A DNA stretch of 64,000 nucleotides, from NCBI GenBank assembly GCA_025966135.1, contig JAOPVP010000042.1, positions 83,939-147,938 on the forward strand, written 5' to 3'. The position numbers and the translations under genes are program-made. Under the pieces are notes generated by a model. It made no database searches, was not told where the DNA came from, and worked only from the letters and a program-made list of their open reading frames with translations. Positions 55,876-64,000 of the stretch are shown here, in pieces (position 1 is the first letter of the stretch; each line of letters opens with the position of its first letter). The DNA comes from Frankiales bacterium (GTDB lineage Bacteria; Actinomycetota; Actinomycetes; Mycobacteriales; SCTD01).

Positions 55876-56826
55876 GTGGTCGTGGCAGAGCGTGGGAGGG
55901 TGTCGACCGGAGTGCTCCCAGAAACGTCGGTTCCGGCCGCCCTGCGCGCCGCGCGCGAGGACTTCGTCCGTTACCTGACGCTTGAGCGTGATCGCTCGCC
56001 GCACACGGTTCGCGCCTATGACGGCGACCTCGGTTCGTTGCTCGAGCACGCCGTCGAGAAGGGCGTCGCCGCAGCGTCCGAGATCGATCTCACGGTGCTG
56101 CGCAGCTGGCTCGCGCGCCTCCGGGAGGACGGTGTGAGCCGCGCCACGTTGGCGCGGCGCGGGTCGACGGCGCGGACGTTCACCGCCTGGGCCCATCGGC
56201 AGGGCTTGATGTCGACGGACCCGGGACAGCTGCTCGCGTCGCCGAAGGGCCGTCGCGCGCTGCCGGACGTGCTCAGGCCAGACGAGGCCATCCGCCTCGT
56301 CGAGATGCCCGGTGACGAGGTCGCCGACCTTCGGGACCGGCTGGTCCTTGAGCTGCTCTACGCCACCGGGGTGCGTGTCAGCGAGCTCTGCGGCCTCGAC
56401 GTCGACGACGTCGACACCGCACGCCGGGTCGTCCGGGTGCTGGGCAAGGGACGCAAGGAGCGCTCCGTCCCGTACGGCGTCCCCGCCCAGCGGGCCCTCG
56501 ACCGCTGGCTGACCGAGGGTCGTCCCCGGTGGGCCCGAACGGACAGCGGACCCGCCCTGCTGCTGGGCGCGCGGGGCCGTCGGGTGGACCCTCGGACCGT
56601 GCGTTCGGTGGTGCACCGCCGGCTCGGCGACGTGCCTGGGGCGCCCGATCTGGGCCCGCACGGGCTGCGGCACAGCGCTGCAACTCATCTTCTGGAGGGG
56701 GGAGCTGACCTAAGGAGCGTTCAGGAGCTGCTGGGCCACGCTACGCTCGCGACGACGCAGATCTACACGCATGTCAGCATCGAACGGTTGAGGACGAGCT
56801 ATGAGCGCGCGCATCCCCGAGCCTGA
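55876..56826 (+). CDS. xerC: Tyrosine recombinase XerC-like
   Basis: 316-residue site-specific recombinase. SAM-like N-terminal core-binding domain (25-110), catalytic domain with Arg167 (ATGVRVSE), Lys191 (LGKGRKER), His262/Arg265 ([10 protein letters not shown]), His288 (LLGHAT) and nucleophile Tyr297 (QIYTHV): all six present. It resolves chromosome dimers at dif with XerD. GTG 55876 is used; GTG 55900 is an alternative. It overlaps the sigma-factor gene by 26 bases. Confidence 0.93.
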   Translation: MVVAERGRVSTGVLPETSVPAALRAAREDFVRYLTLERDRSPHTVRAYDGDLGSLLEHAVEKGVAAASEIDLTVLRSWLARLREDGVSRATLARRGSTARTFTAWAHRQGLMSTDPGQLLASPKGRRALPDVLRPDEAIRLVEMPGDEVADLRDRLVLELLYATGVRVSELCGLDVDDVDTARRVVRVLGKGRKERSVPYGVPAQRALDRWLTEGRPRWARTDSGPALLLGARGRRVDPRTVRSVVHRRLGDVPGAPDLGPHGLRHSAATHLLEGGADLRSVQELLGHATLATTQIYTHVSIERLRTSYERAHPRA

Positions 56827-57724
56827 GGGCTTGGGCGGCCCGGTGGCCACCGCCGACGCCGTCGTGCTCGACGATGCTGCCCCCGAGGTTGTCGAGGTCG
56901 CGAAGCCCATCCGCCGCACGGGCCGCTACGCCGGTGTGTCCGACGAGGAACGGGCGGAGATCGAGGCCGCCATCGCGGTGCTGTGGCGTGACTACAAGGA
57001 GACGAAGGAGGAGAAGCTGCGCGAGCGGCTGATCCTGCACTACTCCCCGCTGGTGAAGTACGTCGCCGGTCGCGTCGGCGTGGGTCTGCCGCCAAACATC
57101 GAGCAGGCCGACCTGGTCTCCTACGGCATCTTCGGCCTCATCGACGCCATCGAGAAGTTCGATCTGGAGCGGGCGATCAAGTTCGAGACCTACGCGATCA
57201 GCCGCATCAAGGGCGCGATCATCGACGAGCTCCGCTCGATCGACTGGATCCCGCGGTCGGTTCGCTACAAGGCCCGCGAGGTCGAGAAGGCGTACGCCGC
57301 GCTCGAGGCCAAGCTGCACCGGTCGCCGACGGAGGCCGAGGTCGCCGAGGAGCTCGGTATCAAGCTCGAGGAACTCCACACGATCTTCAGCCAGGTGTCG
57401 TTCGTCAACGTCGTGGCGCTCGACGAGCTTCTCACGGCCGGTGGCGAGAAGGGCGACAAGCTCTCCCTGGTCGACACCCTCGAGGACACCAAGGCCGAGG
57501 ACCCGGTCGCGGCGTTCGAGACCGAAGAGACCAAGTACCTGCTGGCGAAGGCGATCAACACGCTGCCCGAGCGCGAGAAGATCGTGGTGACCCTCTACTA
57601 CTACGAGGGCCTCACGCTCGCTGAGATCGGCCAGGTCCTCGGCGTCACGGAGAGCCGGATCTGCCAGATGCACACCAAGGCGGTCCTGCAGCTGCGCGGC
57701 AAGCTCGCCGACCAGAGGGACTAG
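56801..57724 (+). CDS. whiG: Sigma factor of the WhiG/FliA (sigma28) class
   Basis: 307 residues. Region 2 includes [40 protein letters not shown] and [20 protein letters not shown] (-10 recognition), region 3 [15 protein letters not shown], and region 4 [20 protein letters not shown] then [15 protein letters not shown] (-35 recognition helix). WhiG directs sporulation genes in Streptomyces and FliA directs flagellar genes in motile bacteria; the proteins are one class. ATG 56801 lies within the end of xerC. A promoter of matching type precedes the chemoreceptor gene in this window. Confidence 0.93.
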   Translation: MSARIPEPEGLGGPVATADAVVLDDAAPEVVEVAKPIRRTGRYAGVSDEERAEIEAAIAVLWRDYKETKEEKLRERLILHYSPLVKYVAGRVGVGLPPNIEQADLVSYGIFGLIDAIEKFDLERAIKFETYAISRIKGAIIDELRSIDWIPRSVRYKAREVEKAYAALEAKLHRSPTEAEVAEELGIKLEELHTIFSQVSFVNVVALDELLTAGGEKGDKLSLVDTLEDTKAEDPVAAFETEETKYLLAKAINTLPEREKIVVTLYYYEGLTLAEIGQVLGVTESRICQMHTKAVLQLRGKLADQRD

Positions 57725-57774
57725 CTCGCCGGCCGACGAGTGCCCCCACCGCGGCATCGTCCACAGATCGCCGC

Positions 57775-57794
57775 AAGGCCCGTTTCGAGGCCTT
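57775..57794 (+). terminator. Weak hairpin after the sigma-factor gene
   Basis: AAGGCC (57775-57780) pairs with GGCCTT (57789-57794), eight-base loop, followed by CCTGCTCC. A 6-bp stem in the 138-base gap before the WXG100 gene; a possible weak terminator. Confidence 0.4.
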
Positions 57795-57862
57795 CCTGCT
57801 CCCTAGCGTCGGTGCCAGCGCCTCGGGCGACCGGCCGAGGTCACTGACACTCGGGAGTGCAG

Positions 57863-58153
57863 ATGGCGTACGAGGTGAAGGTCTCCACCGCTGAGGTGAC
57901 CGCGAAGGCGAGCACGATCGCTCGCGAAGCGAGCGAGATCGAGGCGCGGCTCGCGCAGCTGACGAGCCAGATGGCCGACCTTTCCCACAGCTGGACGGGT
58001 TCGGCGGCGGCGTCGTTCCAGGGGCTGTTCCACGACTGGGACCGGACCGCCCGGCAGATGAAGGCGGCTCTGGACAGCATCGGCTTGTCGCTCAGGGGCG
58101 CCGGCCAGGACTACGACGCGCTCGAGCAGAGGCTCACCAGCCGGTTCGCATAG
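57863..58153 (+). CDS. WXG100 family (ESAT-6-like) protein
   Basis: 96 residues, the standard WXG100 length. Two helices are joined by the W44-T45-G46 turn (LSHSWTGSAAASFQ); near the C-terminus Y84 and E88 form a YxxxE signal (DYDALEQR), the export signature of type VII substrates. ATG 57863 with GGGAG upstream. It is convergent with the FHA-EssC ATPase gene, the only T7SS core gene visible here, and is the obvious candidate substrate. It is encoded singly, so it may act as a homodimer. Confidence 0.93.
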   Translation: MAYEVKVSTAEVTAKASTIAREASEIEARLAQLTSQMADLSHSWTGSAAASFQGLFHDWDRTARQMKAALDSIGLSLRGAGQDYDALEQRLTSRFA

Positions 58154-58161
58154 CGCCGCGC

Positions 58162-58197
58162 CAGTTGGCACCGTCCTTCCAGTTGGCACCGTCCTTC
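58162..58197. repeat. Perfect 18-bp tandem repeat between the WXG100 and ATPase genes
   Basis: CAGTTGGCACCGTCCTTC is repeated head to tail (58162-58179, 58180-58197). The period is a multiple of three; in one minus-strand frame it would read KDGANW twice. The 195-base gap (58154-58348) has no supported gene or clear terminator. Confidence 0.85.
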
Positions 58198-58348
58198 CGG
58201 TAGGCCCCGTGCTCTCCTGCTGACCTGGTGCTCTCCAGATGGCAGCGGGTTGCGCGTATCTGCACGGTGGTCGACGCGATCACCACACGGCGCCGTCGGC
58301 GTGGGTGTCCCCCTGCTCCCGCGTCGACGGCCCTTGCGTGAGGTGCGA

Positions 58349-61300
58349 TCAGGGCAGCGGGACCTGCACCAGCTGCACCTGTCCGGTGCGGACCAGCAGC
58401 CCGCGGCCGGGCGGACCGGCAAAGGCCGCCGAACGGGGCAGGCGCACCCCGAGCAGCTCGCCCTCCAGGTGGGACGTCGGTGACAGCACAAGCCCCGAGC
58501 GGCTCCTGCGGGCGTCCGCCGTGAAGCCCCGGAACGACGTCGCCAGCTCCGCGGTGGTCCCGGCGAGCAGGACCACGTGGCCCCGGTCCGGTCCATCCCG
58601 CAGGACCTGTTGCAGCAGGTCGCTCACGTCGGTGCCGTGCAGCAGTTCGGCGTCGTCGACGACCACCGCCAACGGTCCGGCAGCCGTGTCCAGAGCGGCA
58701 GCCACGTCGGCCGGGTCGGGATTGCCGCTGGTCCACAGGTGGAGCACACCCCGCTGCTCGCGCAGGTCGCGCAGCGGCGAAGGTCGAGGTGCCAGGACGC
58801 ACAGGCCGGTGCCGCCCGCCAGCAGTCCCTGCGCAGCGCCGAGCAGCGCGGTGGACCGGCCGGAGCGGGGTGGCCCAGCGATCGTGAAGCCGGGCCCGTG
58901 GACGGCGAGGTCGACCGACTGCATACCGAGCTCGTCCCCTCCGACCCCGATCGCTGTCCGCAGGCGTCCCGGCTCGACTGCACCCAGCGCCTTGGCCTCG
59001 GCAACGGTGATCCGGGCTGGCAGGACCTCCACCCGGAACGGTCGGCGCCCGCCGAGGTGGCGCCCGGACCACTGCTCGGCGTGCCCTGCAACGGCGGCCG
59101 CCTGAGCCGGGCCTGATGCGTCTTCGACCAGCAGCGCCACCTGCACCGCGCTGCCGATGTCACCGCGGAAGCCGCGCCCGTTCCCGATCTCCTTCGGGAG
59201 CAGGCGCGGTGAGAGTCCAGCCAAGGAGTAGTCGCTGCGGTCGGCCAGGCGCAGGCACAGGACATCCTCGACGGCGCTCGCGACCTTGCCCAGCAGGACC
59301 CCGCGGTCACCGGTCACCACCACGCGCAACCCCGCGCCCGGCCCCTCCCGGAGCAGGCGCAAGAAGGTGTCGGTCATCCGCCCGGCGTCGACCTCCTCGA
59401 ACGCCCCTGTGAAGCCCTCCCAACTGTCGACGAGAAGCACCAGGTAGGGCAGCGGGTCGGCCGAGGCCGCCCGCTGCTCGGCCAGATCGGCGAAGCCGCC
59501 CCCGGCGAGCAGCTCCTGCCGGCGGGCCACCTCGGCAGTCAGCCGGCTCAGCAACCGGTCGGCGCGCTCCACCTGCGTGCGCGACACCACCGCACCGCAG
59601 TGGGGCAGGGCGGCGAGTGGCAGCAGGGTTCCGTTGCCGCAGTCGAGGCAGTACAGGTGGGCGTCGGCGGGGGAGATGGTCCCGGCCAACGACGCCCCGA
59701 GCGTCCGCAGCAGCGTCGACCGACCGGACCGTGGCGCACCGGCCACGAGCAGGTGACCGCCCTGCTCCAGGTCCAGGGCGGCAGCCCGTCGGGCCTGCTC
59801 GGCGGGCAGGTCTTCCAGCCCGAAGATCACGGGAGGCAGGCCGGGTCCGCCTGCCGAGGTCGACCGTCGTACGTCGTCAAGGGTGAGCGAAGCAGCGAGC
59901 GGATCCAGCCACGGGCTGCGGGCCGGGGGCAGGCCGAGCGACGAGACGGCCTGTTGGACCGCCAGCACCAGGGCGTGCAGGTCGGTCTGGTCCTGCGGGG
60001 GCTCACGCTCGGTCCGTGCGGACAGCGGCAGCGGGTCGCCGACCCGCGACCAGGGGAGTTCGTGGACGTCGACAGGAACTGTGACGGTCGCGCCCGGGCC
60101 GTGGCCGCCGACGCGGGCGGACTGGAAGGCCGTGAGGCAGGCGTGGCCTGCGCGGGCGTATCCCCGGCCGGGAGTGCTGCGGGCGACGGTCATCGCGTCG
60201 GGGGCGTCGATGACGTCGAGCGACTCGGTCGCCTCGGTCACCCGAAGGGCGATCCGCAGGTTGGTGTTGGCCCGGATCTCGGGGCTGACGACGCCGCTGG
60301 GCCGTTGGGTGGCGAGCACCAGGTGGATCCCGAGGGACCGGCCACGCTGCGCGATGCCGACAAGGCCGCGCACGAAGTCGGGCAGCTCCTCGACCAGGGA
60401 CGCGAACTCGTCGATCACGATGACCAGTCGCGGCAGGCAGCCACCGGACGACCAGAACTCCTCCAGGTCCTTGGCGTCCGCCTCACCCAGCAGCTGCTCG
60501 CGGGCCTTGAGCTCGGCGGTCAGCGAGGCCAGCGCCCGCTCCACCAGATGGCCGTCGAGATCGGTGACCATGCCGACGGTGTGCGGGAGACGAGCGCAGT
60601 CCTTGAAGGCCGCCCCGCCCTTGTAGTCGATGAGCACGAACGTCATCGCGTCCGGTCGGTTGGCCACCGCCAGCGAGGCGACGAGAGTCTGCAGCAGCTC
60701 GGACTTGCCGGCGCCGGTCGTGCCAGCCACGAGCATGTGCGGTCCGTCACGCCGGAGGTCGACCGTGAACGGGCCGTCTGCGTCGACGCCGATGACCGCC
60801 TCCGTGGTCCTGCCCATCTGCGCCAGCACGGCCTCGGCAGTGGGGTTGCCCAGGCCGAGGACGTCCAGCAGCCGGGCCGACGGGGGAAGCTGGACCTGGC
60901 CCGGGTCGCTGCCGGCGTCGCGCAGCGGGGCCAGTGCCCGGGCGACTCGGTCCGCCCACGCGGGGCTGACGAGGTCGGCGCGCGTCCCCGCGCGGTCCGG
61001 TTCCCCGGCCTGACGCAGCGTGAGTCGGGCGTCGCCGTCGCAGCTGACGACCGCCTGGCACTCCTCGGGCAGCTGGCCCTGCTGCTCGTCGAGGCACACG
61101 ACCTGGACGCCCACGGCCGGACCGTCCTGCAGGACGGTCACCATTCCTGCCAGCCCGCGCAAGGCGCGGGCACCGTCCAGGACGACGAGCAGGTCGGGCT
61201 GCCGGCGGGAGGAGGGCTGCGCGCGTACGTCGTGGGAAACCGCGCGCCGGGCCGCGATGACAGCGGTGAGCTCGGCGACTCGAGCGGTCAGCGCGGCGTC

Positions 61301-62677
61301 CGTCGTCCCGACCAGCGCAGCGCAGTCCTGGCCCAGCGTCGGAGCGGTGTGCGGCAGCCACCGCAGCCAGCCCCAGTCCTGCTCCGAGGGCGGTGCTGCG
61401 GGGTCGATGAGCAGCAGGACGCTCAGGTCGCGGGGGCTGTGGAGCACCGCCGCCTGGCCGATGAGCCAGCGGCCGAGAGCGCGTGCCACCGCCGACGGGC
61501 CGGCGATGCCAAGCACGCCGACCTCCCGCAGTGCGACCGTGACTGGTACGTCGAGCAGCGTGGGGTGCGGCACGTCCCGCGTGCCGACAACCCGGACGGA
61601 CGAGGGCGACGCCGGGCCCGTCCCTACCCGCAGCACCAGGCTGTCGTCGTCGCTGCGCCGCCGCTCCCACACGCGCGGCCCCGGACGGGTCGCCGTCAGC
61701 AGCAGCGCGACGGCGTCCGGGTAGGCCTCCCGCCGGGCCACCGTCTCGGCCAGGACCAACTGCGCGATCTCGCCCGTTGCGGCTGCGAGCGCCTCGGCGT
61801 GCTCGGCGGTGGCCGTGGCCCAGGATGCGCGGCCCGACCGGCGGTCCGACCACCAGCCGCCCAGCGCCAGCACCGGCGACAGGAGCGTGAACAGCAGGAA
61901 CAGCGGGCTGCTCACCAGTGCCATCACGACGCCCAGCAGCACGGGCAGGACCAGGGGGAGGACGGCGAGGCGTCGCGGCTCGGGTGCGGCCGGCACCGCC
62001 GGGAGCTCCACGGTGATCGCGACGGGAGCCGGGCGCAGGCGCGGCGGCCGGTTGATCACCCGGGTGAGGTCCGGGCCGGGCGTGACGGCGACGTCCGTAA
62101 CGGCGGTCGGCACGACGGCAAGCAGGCTGCTGCCGACCTCGAGGAGGTCGTCAGCTCCCACGGCTGTCGGGCCCGCCAGCGGCTGCCCACCGCTCCGGAT
62201 GTCCGATCCTCCGACAGGGGTGGCGACGACGCCAGCCGGCCCGCTGTGGAGCCGGAGGTGCCGGTCGGCGAGGTCGGGATCGCAGAGCGAGAGGTCTGCT
62301 GCCCGACCGACCACCGTGTCGCCGTCCGCGAGCGGGTGCAAGGTGCCGGCGTCCGGGCCCGAGACGACGTGCAGCTCGGCGCGAGCCAGCGGGTCGTGAG
62401 GGCGCTGACGCTCCGGTCCGGGACCGCCGACTGCGAGGACGCACCCCGGCAGCACCCCCGCCTCGGTGATGGTCGCCCCGGGGTCGAGCTGCTGCGCCCC
62501 GAGCCACAGGCCGGGCGAGGTCGCCGGCAGCAGCTTGGTGATGGTCGCCTCCAGCGTCGCGACACGGTCGGCCGGGTTGAGCTCGAGCAGCAGGTCGACG
62601 TGCTCGGTGGTGACCACGTCGACCGCGGTCAGCGTCGTGCGCACCGGACCTTCCTGCGTGGCCGGGCGCCTGCTCAC
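58349..62677 (-). CDS. FHA-domain FtsK/SpoIIIE ATPase of type VII secretion (EssC/EccC-like)
   Basis: 1442 residues. Ubiquitin-like/leader region (1-95), FHA domain (about 100-190; LADGDTVVGRAADLSLCDPD), two TM helices (about 237-275), a linker domain, then three ATPase modules. Module 1 (about 620-830) is canonical: Walker A GTTGAGKS at 652-659 and Walker B LVIVIDEF at 751-758. Modules 2 and 3 have GAPRSGRS (980-987) and GPPRSGRS (1268-1275), with Arg for the Walker lysine. This N-terminal FHA plan resembles Firmicute EssC more than mycobacterial EccC. GTG 62677 overlaps the M23 peptidase stop. It powers export of WXG100 proteins. Confidence 0.93.
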   Translation of the reverse strand: MSRRPATQEGPVRTTLTAVDVVTTEHVDLLLELNPADRVATLEATITKLLPATSPGLWLGAQQLDPGATITEAGVLPGCVLAVGGPGPERQRPHDPLARAELHVVSGPDAGTLHPLADGDTVVGRAADLSLCDPDLADRHLRLHSGPAGVVATPVGGSDIRSGGQPLAGPTAVGADDLLEVGSSLLAVVPTAVTDVAVTPGPDLTRVINRPPRLRPAPVAITVELPAVPAAPEPRRLAVLPLVLPVLLGVVMALVSSPLFLLFTLLSPVLALGGWWSDRRSGRASWATATAEHAEALAAATGEIAQLVLAETVARREAYPDAVALLLTATRPGPRVWERRRSDDDSLVLRVGTGPASPSSVRVVGTRDVPHPTLLDVPVTVALREVGVLGIAGPSAVARALGRWLIGQAAVLHSPRDLSVLLLIDPAAPPSEQDWGWLRWLPHTAPTLGQDCAALVGTTDAALTARVAELTAVIAARRAVSHDVRAQPSSRRQPDLLVVLDGARALRGLAGMVTVLQDGPAVGVQVVCLDEQQGQLPEECQAVVSCDGDARLTLRQAGEPDRAGTRADLVSPAWADRVARALAPLRDAGSDPGQVQLPPSARLLDVLGLGNPTAEAVLAQMGRTTEAVIGVDADGPFTVDLRRDGPHMLVAGTTGAGKSELLQTLVASLAVANRPDAMTFVLIDYKGGAAFKDCARLPHTVGMVTDLDGHLVERALASLTAELKAREQLLGEADAKDLEEFWSSGGCLPRLVIVIDEFASLVEELPDFVRGLVGIAQRGRSLGIHLVLATQRPSGVVSPEIRANTNLRIALRVTEATESLDVIDAPDAMTVARSTPGRGYARAGHACLTAFQSARVGGHGPGATVTVPVDVHELPWSRVGDPLPLSARTEREPPQDQTDLHALVLAVQQAVSSLGLPPARSPWLDPLAASLTLDDVRRSTSAGGPGLPPVIFGLEDLPAEQARRAAALDLEQGGHLLVAGAPRSGRSTLLRTLGASLAGTISPADAHLYCLDCGNGTLLPLAALPHCGAVVSRTQVERADRLLSRLTAEVARRQELLAGGGFADLAEQRAASADPLPYLVLLVDSWEGFTGAFEEVDAGRMTDTFLRLLREGPGAGLRVVVTGDRGVLLGKVASAVEDVLCLRLADRSDYSLAGLSPRLLPKEIGNGRGFRGDIGSAVQVALLVEDASGPAQAAAVAGHAEQWSGRHLGGRRPFRVEVLPARITVAEAKALGAVEPGRLRTAIGVGGDELGMQSVDLAVHGPGFTIAGPPRSGRSTALLGAAQGLLAGGTGLCVLAPRPSPLRDLREQRGVLHLWTSGNPDPADVAAALDTAAGPLAVVVDDAELLHGTDVSDLLQQVLRDGPDRGHVVLLAGTTAELATSFRGFTADARRSRSGLVLSPTSHLEGELLGVRLPRSAAFAGPPGRGLLVRTGQVQLVQVPLP

Positions 62678-63390
62678 GCGGCGCGCCTGCGCCGGCGCTC
62701 CAGGACCAGGTCGACCGGCGGCTGAGTGGACCCGCCCGGGGGCGGCAGCGGGGCTGGTCGGACCGGGCGCCGGGTCAGCAGGCTGATCCCAAGGAGGAGC
62801 GCACCGGCGGCCGCGACGGCGCCTGCCGAGCGGACCGGCCCGTTCCAGCCGCCTGACGGCTCGGCGCGAGCCACCTCGACGGGGGCGGAAGGGCTGAGCG
62901 GCGGGGCGGCGACGGTCCCGAGGGGGAGCAGGCGCACCCTGCCTGTCACCACCAGCGAGAGAGGGTCGAGGTAGGCGTCACCGCGCAGCAGCCCCCAGTG
63001 CAGGCAGTGGGTCCCACTGCGGCACGACGCGTGCCCGGTCGAGAGTTGCCCCAGCACCGCACCGCGCGCCACGACCTGGCCCACGCGGACGGTGACCGCC
63101 AGCGGTTCGTAGGTGGTCCGCAGTCCGTCCAGGTGGGTGACAGTGACGACACCCCGGCCGGCCAGCAGGCCGGCGTAGGAGATCCGGCCGGCCCCGGCGG
63201 CCAGCACGGGCTGCCCGACGACCGCCTGCAGGTCGACGCCGCGATGTCCTGCGCCGTACGCCGTTGCTGGCGGGTCGAAGCCGCGGTCCACGACCGGAGG
63301 GCCGGCCAGCGGCCAGCCGAAGCCTGGGCGCGGCGCGGCGGATGCGGGCACAGTCAGCAGCAGCACGAGCATCAGGACCAACCGCCTCAT
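62674..63390 (-). CDS. Membrane-anchored M23 family peptidase
   Basis: 238 residues. A signal peptide (LVLMLVLLLTVPASAAP) is followed by an M23 LytM-like domain (residues 25-150): HRGVDLQ gives zinc ligands His49 and Asp53, and the HCLHWG motif gives His131. The usual HxH pair reads C129-L130-H131, so the first catalytic His is Cys, with His128 one residue off. A Pro-rich stalk, a TM helix (about 190-207) and a basic tail (ERRRRR) follow. ATG 63390. It overlaps the ATPase gene and so shares its operon; an M23 gene upstream of rpsB is common in actinobacteria. Confidence 0.88.
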   Translation of the reverse strand: MRRLVLMLVLLLTVPASAAPRPGFGWPLAGPPVVDRGFDPPATAYGAGHRGVDLQAVVGQPVLAAGAGRISYAGLLAGRGVVTVTHLDGLRTTYEPLAVTVRVGQVVARGAVLGQLSTGHASCRSGTHCLHWGLLRGDAYLDPLSLVVTGRVRLLPLGTVAAPPLSPSAPVEVARAEPSGGWNGPVRSAGAVAAAGALLLGISLLTRRPVRPAPLPPPGGSTQPPVDLVLERRRRRAA

Positions 63391-63477
63391 CGGCCACCTC
63401 CGGGCGCTCAGCCTCCCGGTCGTAGGCGGTCCGTGGGGGGCCTGCCCGACATCTGTGGACCGGGACTGGCCTTCCCC

Positions 63478-63510
63478 TACACTTGTCCACAGCACCGGGC
63501 CTGCCCGGTG
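63478..63510 (+). promoter_or_regulatory. Putative rpsB promoter, DnaA-box-like site and leader hairpin
   Basis: TACACT (63478-63483) is a good -10; a weak -35-like TGTGGA lies at 63454-63459. TTGTCCACA (63483-63491) equals the actinobacterial DnaA-box consensus and starts at the end of the -10. CACCGGGC (63493-63500) and GCCCGGTG (63503-63510) form a perfect 8-bp stem with a two-base gap. The 5' leader to rpsB would be about 145 bases. Confidence 0.45.
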
Positions 63511-63633
63511 ACTTCGCGCGCCCACCACAGGCGCCGTACCCCGGTCTCCTCCCCTGGAGCAGGTGCGGCACCAGGGGCGCCAGGGTGAGAGCCAACCGGC
63601 CCTCGCATCACAACCGGACAAAGGATCACAAGC

Positions 63634-64000
63634 ATGGCTGTCGTCAGCATGCGCCAGCTCCTCGAGAGCGGCGCCCACTTCGGTCACCAGACAAAGCGCT
63701 GGAACCCGAAGATGAAGCGCTTCATCTTCACCGAGCGCAACGGCATCTACATCATCGACCTGCAGCAGACGCTGGGGTACATCGACCGCGCCTACGACTT
63801 CGTCAAGGAGACGGTCGCGCACGGTGGCACGATCATGTTCATCGGCACCAAGCGCCAGGCGCAGGAGTCGATCGCCGAGCAGGCCACCCGCGTCGGCATG
63901 CCGTACGTCACCGAGCGCTGGCTCGGCGGGATGCTCACCAACTTCCAGACCGTCTACAAGCGGCTGCAGCGCCTGAAGGAGCTCGAGCTCATCGAGCAGA
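63634..64000 (+). CDS. rpsB: 30S ribosomal protein S2 (uS2), 3' end outside the window
   Basis: First 122 residues of S2: [20 protein letters not shown] is the conserved N-terminus, [20 protein letters not shown] and [18 protein letters not shown] follow. ATG 63634 has AAAGGATCAC upstream. S2 joins last on the 30S back side. tsf is expected beyond the window end. Confidence 0.97.
   Translation, partial: MAVVSMRQLLESGAHFGHQTKRWNPKMKRFIFTERNGIYIIDLQQTLGYIDRAYDFVKETVAHGGTIMFIGTKRQAQESIAEQATRVGMPYVTERWLGGMLTNFQTVYKRLQRLKELELIEQ

Noticed and set aside
55876..56826. Tyrosine recombinase considered as a phage integrase
   Set aside because: It lies in the conserved dprA-whiG setting, has XerC length and motifs, and no phage genes or att repeats are near.
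58134..58483. Minus-strand KDGANW repeat peptide as a gene
   Set aside because: No credible start codon and ribosome-binding site; most of the frame is antisense-biased sequence. Kept only as a finding.
59600..62725. 1041-residue plus-strand frame opposite the EssC-like ATPase
   Set aside because: Composition is Arg/Gly/Asp/His-biased without any recognisable domain; the minus strand encodes three P-loop modules.

Overview
The window is a chromosomal core segment from a high-GC actinobacterium (class Actinomycetia). Support comes from very high GC, frequent GTG starts, many 4-base ATGA/GTGA stop-start overlaps, an HU protein with a long lysine-rich tail, an F420-pathway FbiD-like enzyme, DUF3515 and DUF2469 proteins, a DivIVA-like coiled coil, a WhiG/FliA-type sigma factor and a GlnR-like box upstream of amt. 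Gene order follows the conserved actinobacterial blocks leuCD-hup-gpsA-thiL-rpmB-recG-coaD-rpmF-rnc-mutM-smc-ftsY-amt-glnB-glnD-ffh-rpsP-rimM-trmD-rplS-lepB-rnhB-dprA-xerC-whiG-rpsB. I cannot name a species. A chemoreceptor with a sigma28-type promoter, plus the sigma factor itself, suggests a motile or motile-spore-forming lineage.

Layout. 1-4.3 kb: a solute:sodium symporter (cut by the window edge), a TSUP permease, an FAH-family enzyme, glutamyl-tRNA synthetase and the tRNA-Gln/tRNA-Glu pair. 4.4-8.6 kb: an IclR-type regulator divergent from leuCD, with a perfect operator palindrome between them, then HU. 8.6-12.4 kb: fbiD, an acyltransferase, gpsA and a transsulfuration enzyme. 12.4-14.1 kb: a CHASE3 chemoreceptor behind a sigma28-like promoter. 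14.1-18.7 kb: DUF3515, an Lrp-type sensor, thiL-thiD, a crotonase-like protein, gamma-carbonic anhydrase, cold-shock protein and L28. 18.8-28.6 kb: DAK-type kinase, recG, rsmD, coaD, rpmF, plsX, acpP, rnc, mutM and acylphosphatase. 28.7-33.4 kb: an accessory PadR / ABC / FtsX permease / VanY-like peptidase operon with its own operator. 33.4-41.3 kb: smc, ftsY, an acyl-CoA synthetase and a ribA-marR operon with paired operators. 41.3-45.8 kb: amt, two PII genes and glnD behind GlnR-like sites. 45.9-57.7 kb: ffh, the 30S/50S maturation genes, lepB, rnhB, comM-dprA-xerC and whiG. 57.8-63.4 kb: a reduced type VII secretion-like locus (WXG100, FHA-type EssC/EccC ATPase, M23 peptidase). 63.6 kb to the end: rpsB (partial).

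Most of the window is housekeeping. The parts that look lineage-specific are the PII duplication, the sigma28/chemoreceptor link, the PadR-ABC-peptidase operon, the ribA-marR unit and the minimal T7SS-like locus. No insertion sequence, prophage, CRISPR array or rRNA gene was seen, and no gene-free gap exceeds 300 bases.
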